This document shows positions 41,602 to 49,982 of a stretch of DNA of 64,000 nt, in pieces. Location: NCBI GenBank assembly GCA_964428355.1, contig CAYRYU010000003.1, positions 123,121 through 187,120 on the forward strand, written 5' to 3'. Position numbers and translations under genes: made by a program. How positions within the stretch are numbered: position 1 is the stretch's first letter; the number at the start of each line of letters is the position of its first letter. The notes under the pieces are model-generated. The model was not told where the DNA came from. It searched no databases and worked only from the letters and a program-made list of their open reading frames with translations. The stretch is from CAYRYU01 sp964428355. GTDB taxonomy: Bacteria > Muiribacteriota > Ozemobacteria > Ozemobacterales > Ozemobacteraceae.

Positions 41602-44600
41602 CTAGCGTTTCCCTTCCTTGAAGAAGAAGCCCGTTTCATCCGCGACCTGCTGGTAGTCATCGACCGCGAAGACCGGGGTTCCGGGCCTTCTTCCCGTTCT
41701 GAGCCGGTTCGAGGCCCCCTGGCTCTTCTTCGAGAATACCAGGTTGATGGCTTGCCAATCGTTGTAATCGCCGAGGGAACCGTCCACCGTTCCGCTGAAG
41801 TTCACGTCCGTGTTTGGCAAGGTGTCAGTCCGGTTGCCATTCCCGTTGTAATCGACACCCATTGTCGGAGAATACCCGATCCCCTCCGTTTCAGAGATGG
41901 AGGCTTCATTCAGGCCCGTTCCGCTTCCGCTCGAAAAGTCGAGAATGAAAGTCGAAGAATAGGGTCCGTTTTCGAGTTGGTCCCAGGTGGTTCCCTCCCC
42001 GTTGAAATACGTTTGCCCCCAAATCGAGGTGGTCCAGTCGAAATTGTCGGCTTCGAACTTCTTGTGGTAATAGCGGTCGCCCTCGCGCTCGTGATTGAGA
42101 GGGGGGAGACCCAACCCGGAATACAGGTAGTTCATGATGCTGCGATAACTGGGCTTGTAGTTGGTTTCGTCTCCTCCTCCATGATGAAGGCCAAGGTTGT
42201 GGCCGAACTCGTGCATCAGGGTCGAAGCCTGGGAGTTGGTTATGTAATTCGCCCTTTTGGTGAGATCGGTATTGCTGTAATCCGTTCCTCCCAGAGCAAG
42301 ATAGAAGTCGTTTCCGTCGACCTCGCCCATTCCCGTCGCTCCGCTGTTATCTTTGCATCCGAAGATGCAGAAATAGAAAATCTGCCTCTTCGCGAGAGGC
42401 AAATGCTGGGATTTCAGGTAATAGAGGTCCTGCTGGTTCGAAGGGGCATTTCCAAGGTAGATGAACTCGGAATACGAGATCTGATGACTCTTGTTGTCCA
42501 GGTTGTATTTCTGGATCAACGTCCCCACATCGAAATGCATCTTGATAAGGTTGGGCTTGGAGTGCGGGGCAAAGGCAGCTGCGACCTTGTCCAGCGCGGC
42601 CTCCGTGGGAATCATCCCGGGTTTGTTCGCCTCGGCGACCGGGGACGCATCCATGTGGCAGATGTGCATGAAAACGTCCGTCTGGTTGGGGCGTGCACCC
42701 CAGTCATACAGGGGAAGCCCGATGAAGGTCTTCCCGGAAGCCTCGTTGGCATCGGGAATGCCGTCCCCGTCATTGTCTGCATCGGTATCCACGTCGTTCG
42801 GACCGCCCGGAGTAGCGAACTGCTTGACGGTCCAGTCGGTCCCCCAGTTCGAATCGTCCAGGGCCTGGTTCCGGGCAAGGGATTTGTTGAGAACGTCGTT
42901 CGATCCGAAGGGAAGGGTGGGAGCCGATCCCCCGTTCCAGGTTCCGTTGGTGCTGGGTTCCTGTGAGGAGCTTCCGAACCTGACGAAATCGACGGTCTGC
43001 CCGTTCAGCAGAAGCTCCACGAATCCGCTTCCCTCATACCATTGGGGAATGTATCCATCACCGGTCTTGATCACCGCGAGACCGGGTCCGGAAAGGATCC
43101 GGGCATTCGAATTGGCGACGAGAAGCGCGTAGGACTTCGCCGGAATCGAAAGAGAGGGAAGATTATAGGTCTTGTTCTCAAAAGTCCCTCCGGTCGAGGG
43201 AAGGGAATAGGCATTCATCTGGTAATCAGAGAGATTCTTTGTAACACTTGTACCATTGTAGATTTCGATCCAGCAAACCCCGTTCTCGGAGGTGCTGACC
43301 TCGCTGACGCGAAGATCATCGGTGTTGACTCCGGGTTCCGCGATGGTCGTGAAGTTCCAGGTATGGCTGGTGGGGAGGGGAACGGCTCCGTAGTTTTTGA
43401 CGGTCTGAGAAACGAAAGCAACGTACGTCGTGTTGTAACTCAGGCTCTGGTTCGGGGTGAAGGTCATCACCCGTTTCGCATCATCGAACATGATCGTTCC
43501 CTGAACCTGGGTTTCCCCGACCTTGAGTGTGAAGGTGTTATCGTTGAAGGTCGAGGGGTCCATTTCCGTGGTGAAGGTAAGAACGACCTTGCTGTTCAAG
43601 GGAGCCAGAGTGACATTCGTCACCGGAGTCCAGTTCACGAGAACGGGATACGGGGCGGTACGGAAGGTCCAGGTCTGGTCTGTTCCCAGAACCGACCCGC
43701 TGGTTCCCTTGACCTGACCGGACAGGAAAACGGAATAGAGCGTATCGGAGCCCAGGGCGGCCCTGGGAGTCAGAATGGCGGTTTTCCCGTCATCGCTGAA
43801 GGTCAGGACGACATCCACCGCTGTCTGATTGGCAGTAAGAGCGAACTTCGTTGTGGAGAATGAGCTCTGGTCGAGGACCTCCCCAAAGGTAACCGTAACC
43901 GACGCGGTAACCTTCACGTCGGTGGCATTCGCATCGGGAGATTTCGATTGGACGGCTAGTTGTGTGCTGACGGTCGTGAATCCCCAGCTGACGTTCGTCC
44001 CCAGAGGGGTTCCAGCCGCATTCGTCACATTCGAGGAGACCGTAACGGTATAGTTCGTTGCCGGTTTCAGCTGTTGATCGGGGGTGAATGTGAGCGTAGA
44101 TGTTGCGTTCGACCAGACCATTGTTCCCGTTACCGGGGTGTTGTCCGACGTCTGCTTGACCGAGAAGTTTGCTCCCGCAAAGGAAAGGTGGTCCATCGCC
44201 ACGTCGAAATTGAGCACGACAGTCGCGTTAAGGGCCACGTTCGGGGCATCCCGAAGCGGGTTCTGGCTGACGATCTGGGGAGCCGGGTTCCCGGTTCCCA
44301 CGGTGACCGGAATCTCCAGGGAGTAACCCCGACCACTCTTGTCATCGACGGCAACAGCCTTGAGAATGTGCTTGCCATCCGGGGCGTTATTCCAGGTGAA
44401 GGAGAACGGAGCATCCGGGTCATCGATCAGAAGGATCGATCCCCGATAGAAGCTGACCTGCCAGACGTTTCCATCCAGGTCCGCCGCGCTGGCAACGATG
44501 TCGATGGGCTGGCCGATGTTGAAATGCGTTCCACTCGCGGGTTGGATGATCTCGATGATTGGGGGAATGTTGGGCTTGGAGGTTGGAAAATTGTCCTGCG

Positions 44601-45807
44601 GGGTCCCGTCGGAGACCAGCAACCGGATCGGAACGAAAGCCGTGATCGCGGAGCAGAAGACGTTGGCCGTGATCTTGTCGACACCGTTGAATACAAGACT
44701 GTCAACCGGCTTGGGAGAATTGGACGTCTGGGCGGTAAACGGCCGCAACCAAACCAGGTTGGACGGGCTCCCTGCGCCATCGATGCCCGCCTGGGTGGTC
44801 CCTGACCACTTGCAGACGAAGGGGTAGTTGGTCGTCCCCATCTGGTGTGAGCCCCCGATGAAAATGTTTCCGTCATTCCAGACCAGAAGGCTTCGGATCG
44901 CCCCTGTCAGGCTGAAGGTGCCCGAAACGACCGGGGGATTGGCGACCGAAACCCTGGAAAGGAGCTGTTCAGTTCCATCGGCACTGCGCCAAAGAACGAA
45001 ACCGAAGCTCCCGGTTCCGAATGGCTGGCGCAAAACGGCCAGGGGAACGAATGTTTCCTTTCCGGTTCCGAGGAGTTGGGTCGCCGTCTGCTTCCATACC
45101 TCCGTCCCGGTTCCATCCTGACATGCAAGCTGGCCGTCCTGGATGGCGAATCTGAAGAAGGTGGCCGGGCGGACCGAGATGATGAACTTCTCCTCTGCAA
45201 CGAGGTAGGAATCGGAGGCGGTGAGATCCGCGGGAACCCCCTTCTGGATAGTCGCAACCATGTTCTGGGGAGCGACTTCCATCAGGTCGGCAACCTGCAG
45301 GATCGCCTGAAGAGCGTTTGCGATGATGTCCTGGGGAAGCCGGCAGCCCGGCGGAACAACGTCGACAGTGTTGTTTCCCGTGACGAGGTCCTGGGCACCG
45401 TGGAAGTCGCTCCAGCCCTGGTGATTCCCGTTCACGATCCTGATCTGGATGAGAACCGGACTGACCGTCAACCCGGAGAACCCAACTTCGGCGGTTCCGC
45501 CCGTTACGTCCACGAGGCGGGTCAACAGCGTAAAGGGATTGTTCCGGTTCCCGGGGTTGGCGAGCCACAACCGGCACTCGACCTGGGTGGTGACGGTATC
45601 GCTAAGACGGATTGAATTGCTGACCGAAGAAGAGTTTCCTGGGCCTGGGACGACGAAGCGAACCGCTACGTTCGCAGCTCCCTGCTGCGGGGTGGTGGGT
45701 ACCACCCCATTTTCGCTGTCAGCGGGATTGAGCAGGCGGCAACCCGCCAACCCGAGGATGATCGCGGAAAAAAGGACGAGGGGAAGGAAAATGTGAATAC
45801 GTCTCAT
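41602..45807 (-). CDS. Giant lipoprotein with Ig-like domains, lamin-tail domain and metzincin-type metallopeptidase
   Basis: A 1401-residue protein. The start is the ATG at 45807 (CAGGAG before it); the leader ends in a lipobox (LGLAGC, about Cys23). After an N-terminal beta region come a Big-type Ig domain (about 415-510), three consecutive Ig-like domains of Big_5 type with repeated LNFDVAM/TFTPDQ/WGFTT patterns (about 510-830), and a lamin-tail-like domain (about 835-960). A metallopeptidase region contains HEFGHNLGLHH (His1199-Glu1200-His1203-His1209, the HExxHxxGxxH of metzincins) and a Met-turn SIMNY. Such proteins are surface adhesion or matrix proteases. A strong promoter lies upstream at 45836-45864. 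Confidence 0.88.
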   Translation of the reverse strand: MRRIHIFLPLVLFSAIILGLAGCRLLNPADSENGVVPTTPQQGAANVAVRFVVPGPGNSSSVSNSIRLSDTVTTQVECRLWLANPGNRNNPFTLLTRLVDVTGGTAEVGFSGLTVSPVLIQIRIVNGNHQGWSDFHGAQDLVTGNNTVDVVPPGCRLPQDIIANALQAILQVADLMEVAPQNMVATIQKGVPADLTASDSYLVAEEKFIISVRPATFFRFAIQDGQLACQDGTGTEVWKQTATQLLGTGKETFVPLAVLRQPFGTGSFGFVLWRSADGTEQLLSRVSVANPPVVSGTFSLTGAIRSLLVWNDGNIFIGGSHQMGTTNYPFVCKWSGTTQAGIDGAGSPSNLVWLRPFTAQTSNSPKPVDSLVFNGVDKITANVFCSAITAFVPIRLLVSDGTPQDNFPTSKPNIPPIIEIIQPASGTHFNIGQPIDIVASAADLDGNVWQVSFYRGSILLIDDPDAPFSFTWNNAPDGKHILKAVAVDDKSGRGYSLEIPVTVGTGNPAPQIVSQNPLRDAPNVALNATVVLNFDVAMDHLSFAGANFSVKQTSDNTPVTGTMVWSNATSTLTFTPDQQLKPATNYTVTVSSNVTNAAGTPLGTNVSWGFTTVSTQLAVQSKSPDANATDVKVTASVTVTFGEVLDQSSFSTTKFALTANQTAVDVVLTFSDDGKTAILTPRAALGSDTLYSVFLSGQVKGTSGSVLGTDQTWTFRTAPYPVLVNWTPVTNVTLAPLNSKVVLTFTTEMDPSTFNDNTFTLKVGETQVQGTIMFDDAKRVMTFTPNQSLSYNTTYVAFVSQTVKNYGAVPLPTSHTWNFTTIAEPGVNTDDLRVSEVSTSENGVCWIEIYNGTSVTKNLSDYQMNAYSLPSTGGTFENKTYNLPSLSIPAKSYALLVANSNARILSGPGLAVIKTGDGYIPQWYEGSGFVELLLNGQTVDFVRFGSSSQEPSTNGTWNGGSAPTLPFGSNDVLNKSLARNQALDDSNWGTDWTVKQFATPGGPNDVDTDADNDGDGIPDANEASGKTFIGLPLYDWGARPNQTDVFMHICHMDASPVAEANKPGMIPTEAALDKVAAAFAPHSKPNLIKMHFDVGTLIQKYNLDNKSHQISYSEFIYLGNAPSNQQDLYYLKSQHLPLAKRQIFYFCIFGCKDNSGATGMGEVDGNDFYLALGGTDYSNTDLTKRANYITNSQASTLMHEFGHNLGLHHGGGDETNYKPSYRSIMNYLYSGLGLPPLNHEREGDRYYHKKFEADNFDWTTSIWGQTYFNGEGTTWDQLENGPYSSTFILDFSSGSGTGLNEASISETEGIGYSPTMGVDYNGNGNRTDTLPNTDVNFSGTVDGSLGDYNDWQAINLVFSKKSQGASNRLRTGRRPGTPVFAVDDYQQVADETGFFFKEGKR

Positions 45808-45835
45808 GGAAAACTCCTGGTTTTGCGTTAAGGGA

Positions 45836-45864
45836 ATTCTACACGAGACGGCCAACTGCCGCAA
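45836..45864 (-). promoter_or_regulatory. Strong sigma70-type promoter for the giant lipoprotein gene
   Basis: On the minus strand TTGCGG (45859-45864) and TAGAAT (45836-45841) are exactly 17 bases apart, about 29 bases before the start codon. Confidence 0.7.
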
Positions 45865-45953
45865 TCATCGCTGCCGCAACCCGCAGGTTAGCCGCTATCT
45901 CGCGGAATATGCCCGAAGAAAGCGGAATCGGAATTCGCTGGGCTCAGGAGTTA

Positions 45954-46412
45954 TCAGAAGATCTTCCAGAACTTCAGGGCGTCTTCCCCGTCGTCGTAGT
46001 AGCGGGGGATGATCCCCGAAACATGGTACCCGCACTTTTCGAACAATCGCCGGGAGGGGAGGTTCCCGCACCGCACTTCGGCGCAGGCCTTTTTCATCCC
46101 GACCTTTCGAAAAGCACGCTCCATCCGGTCGATCAGTTTCGTTGCCAGCCCTTTTCCGGATGCATCGGGGTGGACCGCCACCTTGTAAACTCGACCCGAC
46201 GGTATGGTAAAATTCCTTATCAGGCCGATCACTTCCCCCACCACCCTTTTCCGGTCGTCCAGGGCAATGAAAACGATCGACGTGGGCGACGAAAGGAGAA
46301 ATCGCAGCCGACGGGGTGAAAACACGTCGACCGGTCCGAAGCACCTGGTTTCCAGCTCCCGGATTTCCCCCAGGCGTTCGGGGCAAGCCCTTTCCAAGCG
46401 GAAGGAATCCAT
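45954..46412 (-). CDS. GNAT-family N-acetyltransferase
   Basis: A 152-residue protein with the acetyl-CoA motif VAVHPDASGKGLATKLID (Q/RxxGxG/A type) and the C-terminal RRLFEKCGYHVSGIIPRYY, close to the RimI-like plan that acetylates protein N-termini or small amines. The start is the ATG at 46412, which avoids overlap with the divergent thiN start; a TTG at 46433 is possible. Substrate unknown. Confidence 0.85.
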   Translation of the reverse strand: MDSFRLERACPERLGEIRELETRCFGPVDVFSPRRLRFLLSSPTSIVFIALDDRKRVVGEVIGLIRNFTIPSGRVYKVAVHPDASGKGLATKLIDRMERAFRKVGMKKACAEVRCGNLPSRRLFEKCGYHVSGIIPRYYDDGEDALKFWKIF

Positions 46413-46418
46413 CGAGAA

Positions 46419-47189
46419 ATGACTATACCTCAAAAATCCTCAAGGGCCAAACCGGCCCCTTATAGAGTTCTCCTGGCCCTCGGTGGGTTCGGAGGCAATC
46501 CCCTCGCCCTGGACTCCTGGAACCGGATCGTAGCTGTGGATGCCGGTGGGGAGCACCTGTTCAACTTTGGAATCCTCGCAAACGATCTTGTGGGGGATTT
46601 CGACTCGATCAGCCCCGCCGCCTTCGAGTTTCACAAGGCCGGAGGGGCTGCAACGACGAGGTTTTCGGCCGACAAGGATTTCACCGACCTTGAGGGCGCC
46701 CTCCGGCGGCTCGACTCGCCACCCCATGCGGAAATCCATATCATCGGAATGATGGGCGGTCGGCTCGACCACTTGTTGTGCAACCTCACCGTTCTTCGGC
46801 ATTTCACCCACCGGGGGCTCTTCACCTTCGACACTTCCGATGGCTTCGGTGGTGCCTTTGGGCCCGGAAAGCTCTCTCTTCGCATCCCGAAGGGGGTGGA
46901 AACCGCCCTCATTCCTCTTTCGCCGATCGTGAAGGGGGTTTCCTCGTCCGGGGTGAAATGGCCCCTGGAAAAGGAAAGCCTCCGGTTTGGAACCGGCCGG
47001 GGAATCAGCAACCAGGCCGTTTCAAACCGTTGGAAACTTTCCGTCGAGGAAGGGGCGCTCCTCTGGCTCGTTACCGGGGTTTCTCGTGAAGCTGCCGGAA
47101 TCGGATGGAATCCCGGGCCTTCTCGAAACCGGGTTTCGCCGGGATCTCCTTCGGGTCGGGGAGGAGTTCGAGCGGGATCTCGCCGTTGA
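46419..47189 (+). CDS. thiN: Thiamine pyrophosphokinase
   Basis: A 256-residue protein transferring pyrophosphate from ATP to thiamine to give thiamine diphosphate. Diagnostic stretches are VAVDAGGEHL, LVGDFDSIS, SADKDFTDLEGAL and GMMGGRLDHLLCNL, followed by a C-terminal beta domain. The family is normally about 210-230 residues. The last 35 residues here are Gly/Arg/Pro-rich and lie in a 119-base antisense overlap with the convergent exported-protein gene, so they may be an extension after loss of an earlier stop. It is divergent from the GNAT gene with only 6 bases between starts. Confidence 0.92.
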   Translation: MTIPQKSSRAKPAPYRVLLALGGFGGNPLALDSWNRIVAVDAGGEHLFNFGILANDLVGDFDSISPAAFEFHKAGGAATTRFSADKDFTDLEGALRRLDSPPHAEIHIIGMMGGRLDHLLCNLTVLRHFTHRGLFTFDTSDGFGGAFGPGKLSLRIPKGVETALIPLSPIVKGVSSSGVKWPLEKESLRFGTGRGISNQAVSNRWKLSVEEGALLWLVTGVSREAAGIGWNPGPSRNRVSPGSPSGRGGVRAGSRR

Positions 47190-49368
47190 CGATATCCGAG
47201 ATCAACAGGTCGAGCCGAGCGCGGGGCAGGGTTCCGTCCTGCAGGAGGCCGATGTCCCGCTGAAAAGCCGCTTTTCGGGCCAGGTTCGGCCTGAGCTCCT
47301 CCACCTCGATCGCATCGCCGCCTTCAACCCCCGCCAATGTGGATTTCACGTCCTCGATGTGATCCGGATGGACCACAATGCGGCGGTATTGCATGAGGCG
47401 GTCGACCGGGGGCATTCCCAATGTCTGGAGGGGCCATTCATCGCATCCCGGGTCGTTACCCAGGATCCTCGAGGGGACGAGCTGCAGCTTCAACGTATCT
47501 GAACGGGCCGACCGCTTGACGAATTCCCCGGAATCGGGGAAATAGGAGACATTTCCCGCCCGGTCGACGAGCATGATGCGATATACCCAATGTGCCGCCG
47601 TGATCGGGAGGTAGCCTTTGAACCCCTCGGGAGTCAGGGACATCGGATACTTGTAGCTGACGGTCGGGCTTTCAAAGAAACGGCGGGCCAGAATGGCCGC
47701 CTGGACGCGGCGGGGATCCCGGTCCCTGACCGCGGAAAGTGGAAGGAAGATTTCCGTCCGGGAGCTGGGAACATTTCCGATCGGAAGCTGGAACGAAGTG
47801 GGTTTCGGTTTTTCGCCGGACGCGTTCGCCTTAGTCCCAGGCTTTTCAACGTTCCCAGCGGGGGCGGAGGCCTTGAAGTTGACGGACGAGGACTCTCCGC
47901 TTTTTCCGGTGGGCGGGGCAAAGAGCATCCGGCTGGGAAGAGGAGCCTTCGCGACCTGGCCCGATGGAGCAGGAGAAGTTGAAGTCCGCACTGAAGGAGG
48001 AGTCGGGCTCGTTCCTGGAACGGCGATCATAACTCCACCCGGATTCACGACCTGGGGGGCCGTCTGGTCGACCGTTATCGTGATCGCGCCGGAGTATCCG
48101 GACACGTTTCCGGAGTCACCGGTTCCGTCGTAGGTGGTATCCGCGGCCTGGGCCATGATGACGTTCATTCCCACCTTGAGCTTGACGTTGGTGCAGGTGA
48201 AAACCCCATTCGAATCGGCCGTGGCGGAGCCTATCTGCCCCTCCTCGCTCATCAGCTTGATCTTGACCGGCCCGCTCGTGTCACTCGCGTTGGCCCCCGT
48301 GATCGTTACCGTGGTCTGGTTGGTGGGGTTCTTGAGCGGCTTGTCGAGAATCGGGGTGTTGGGGGGAGTCCTGTCGGCCACCACGGCAAACCTCGGGCTT
48401 TCCGCGGATACGTTCCCAAGAGCGTCCGTTCTCCGGGCGGTATAGGTATGGGGACCCGGATCGACGGGGGAGATCACGATCGTCCAGTTGTCGATTCCCG
48501 CCCCGACGGAAGTGGTTCCCTTCACCGCTCCGTTCTCCAGCACCTCGACCTTTTGCGTTCCGTTTTCCGCGGTCAAGGCACCGGTCAAGGTAAGACTTTC
48601 CGTTCGGAAGGGGGTTTTGGGCGAACATGAATGGATTACCGGGGCTCCGTCGGCGGCCGAATCGACGGTGAACGAGCATTGGGCGGCGCTCTGGTTACGG
48701 GAGGTTTCGGGCAACGTGTCATCGACTGCGGTCACCTGGACCGTGTACCCACCACCGGCAGTTCCTGCGGGAACGACGAGTTTGTATCGTCCGCTGGTAT
48801 AGGGTGGGGTTTCCGCGGGATCAGCCTGAACCGCGGCGATTTCAGCCGGAGAGACTTTGAACTTGGGTGCGGCCCCCAGAGCTTCATTGGAAGTGAACTG
48901 CATGATGACTTCATTCGAACCAGAAACCGGCGAGACGACGGAACCCGACGTGACGGTCAGGGTTATCGTTGGAGCGGTCTTGTCCATTGTCACCGAACCG
49001 TTGGCGGGGGCGTCGGGTGAGGTGGTGCCTCCTGGCCCCATCTCCGTGATCGCGGCCGAAAACTGGTTCGAACCTTCGGACAACTGGGAACCCGCTACCA
49101 GGAAAGTAACGTCCTTTCCCGAAGTGTTCACGCTGCCTACCGAGACCCCACCGACCTTGAAAGTGGCGGCAAAGGGGCCGGAGTCACTTGCCCAGGTCGA
49201 TTTGAGGATAACATTCTGGCCGACGTTGTACTTCTTCGTAAGATCGGCGGGCTGGGTCACGGCACACGTGACGTTCGTGATGTCACCGTTCGAGGGGAGA
49301 GCGGTTCCCCAGAGGATGGCGACAAGGATAAGGGAAAGAAACGGGCGACGAAAGTGCAGACTTCTCAC
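47071..49368 (-). CDS. Exported multi-domain Ig-like protein
   Basis: A 765-residue protein with a signal peptide (about 1-27, ending NG). Four or so repeated beta-sandwich units occupy residues 30-450, with recurring phrases such as VTMDKTAPTITLTVTSG, VLDKPLKNPTNQTTVTITG and ITVDQTAPQVVNPG typical of bacterial Ig-like domains. A Pro/Ser-rich linker follows (about 450-545) and then a C-terminal domain of 200 residues with no recognised family. It is probably a surface or periplasmic binding protein. It overlaps the end of thiN by 119 bases in antisense. Its 5' end lies just before a duplicated 55-base sequence and an assembly gap. Confidence 0.82.
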   Translation of the reverse strand: MRSLHFRRPFLSLILVAILWGTALPSNGDITNVTCAVTQPADLTKKYNVGQNVILKSTWASDSGPFAATFKVGGVSVGSVNTSGKDVTFLVAGSQLSEGSNQFSAAITEMGPGGTTSPDAPANGSVTMDKTAPTITLTVTSGSVVSPVSGSNEVIMQFTSNEALGAAPKFKVSPAEIAAVQADPAETPPYTSGRYKLVVPAGTAGGGYTVQVTAVDDTLPETSRNQSAAQCSFTVDSAADGAPVIHSCSPKTPFRTESLTLTGALTAENGTQKVEVLENGAVKGTTSVGAGIDNWTIVISPVDPGPHTYTARRTDALGNVSAESPRFAVVADRTPPNTPILDKPLKNPTNQTTVTITGANASDTSGPVKIKLMSEEGQIGSATADSNGVFTCTNVKLKVGMNVIMAQAADTTYDGTGDSGNVSGYSGAITITVDQTAPQVVNPGGVMIAVPGTSPTPPSVRTSTSPAPSGQVAKAPLPSRMLFAPPTGKSGESSSVNFKASAPAGNVEKPGTKANASGEKPKPTSFQLPIGNVPSSRTEIFLPLSAVRDRDPRRVQAAILARRFFESPTVSYKYPMSLTPEGFKGYLPITAAHWVYRIMLVDRAGNVSYFPDSGEFVKRSARSDTLKLQLVPSRILGNDPGCDEWPLQTLGMPPVDRLMQYRRIVVHPDHIEDVKSTLAGVEGGDAIEVEELRPNLARKAAFQRDIGLLQDGTLPRARLDLLISDIVNGEIPLELLPDPKEIPAKPGFEKARDSIRFRQLHEKPR

Positions 49369-49373
49369 GGCGG

Positions 49374-49583
49374 CCTCCCAGAGAAAATCGAAATTCTATT
49401 TTCCGGAGGTTTTCCTGGAGCTTTTCTTNNNNNNNNNNNNNNNNNNNNNNNNNNNNNNNNNNNNNNNNNNNNNNNNNNNNNNNNNNNNNNNNNNNNNNNN
49501 NNNNNNNNNNNNNNNNNNNNNNNNNNNNCCTCCCAGAGAAAATCGAAATTCTATTTTCCGGAGGTTTTCCTGGAGCTTTTCTT
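49374..49583. repeat. Identical 55-base sequences flanking an N gap (probable assembly artefact)
   Basis: Bases 49374-49428 are identical to 49529-49583 in every position, and the first copy ends exactly at the first N while the second begins right after the last N. This is what two contig ends sharing a 55-base overlap look like, so the 100 N between them are probably spurious. Confidence 0.9.
49429..49528. other. Assembly gap (100 N), probably of zero true length
   Basis: A run of 100 N bordered by the 55-base duplicate described above. If the contigs are merged, the region collapses by 155 bases and no gene is interrupted. Confidence 0.9.
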
Positions 49584-49982
49584 TATTTTCCGTGGGCGAT
49601 CGTGAACGGCGTGATCTCGAATCTGGTTCCCGGAGGATTTTCCGATGGGTCGGGGTTTGCTGATGAAAAGTTTCCTTCCGAGGAGGGTGTTCTGACGGTT
49701 GGCAATCCCTTTCATCTTGTCGATCGCACCCCTTCCGACATAAATCATGCAACGGAGCGGCATGAACTGGCTTGTCATCCGGTAAGGGAAACGAGGTTTC
49801 GGTCGGTAACTCCACTCCATTTTCATTATAACCCGGATTTTGAGACCCGTATACCCGATTTTTCCCTCCCGGGGGCATTGCGGGTACCCATTTTCATTCT
49901 TATAATGGAAAATATCCCGCCCCGAGGTGGTCAGGCGGGAAGTCGTAGAAGTTCAAAAGTCGGAACGATAAGGAGCGAAGTG
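49584..49982. other. Roughly 400-base non-coding leader upstream of the first clostripain-type gene
   Basis: No convincing gene. A 91-codon minus-strand frame (49551-49826) contains a short stretch like the start of iron-containing alcohol dehydrogenases, but it lacks a ribosome site and ends in the duplicated sequence. A promoter is visible at 49878-49906. The sequences around 49818-49837 and 49890-49907 share TTTTCATTaTAA-type words. Confidence 0.5.
49878..49906 (+). promoter_or_regulatory. Sigma70-type promoter of the first clostripain-type gene
   Basis: TTGCGG (49878-49883) and perfect TATAAT (49901-49906) are 17 bases apart, about 76 bases before the ATG. Confidence 0.65.

Noticed and set aside
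49374..49583. Target-site duplication of an insertion sequence hidden in the N gap
   Set aside because: 55 bases is far too long for a target duplication and both copies end exactly at the N border, which fits contig overlap.
49551..49826. 91-codon minus-strand frame with a start like iron-containing alcohol dehydrogenases
   Set aside because: No ribosome site, similarity limited to a dozen or so residues, and the end lies in the 55-base artefactual duplicate. It could be a decayed fragment but cannot be supported.
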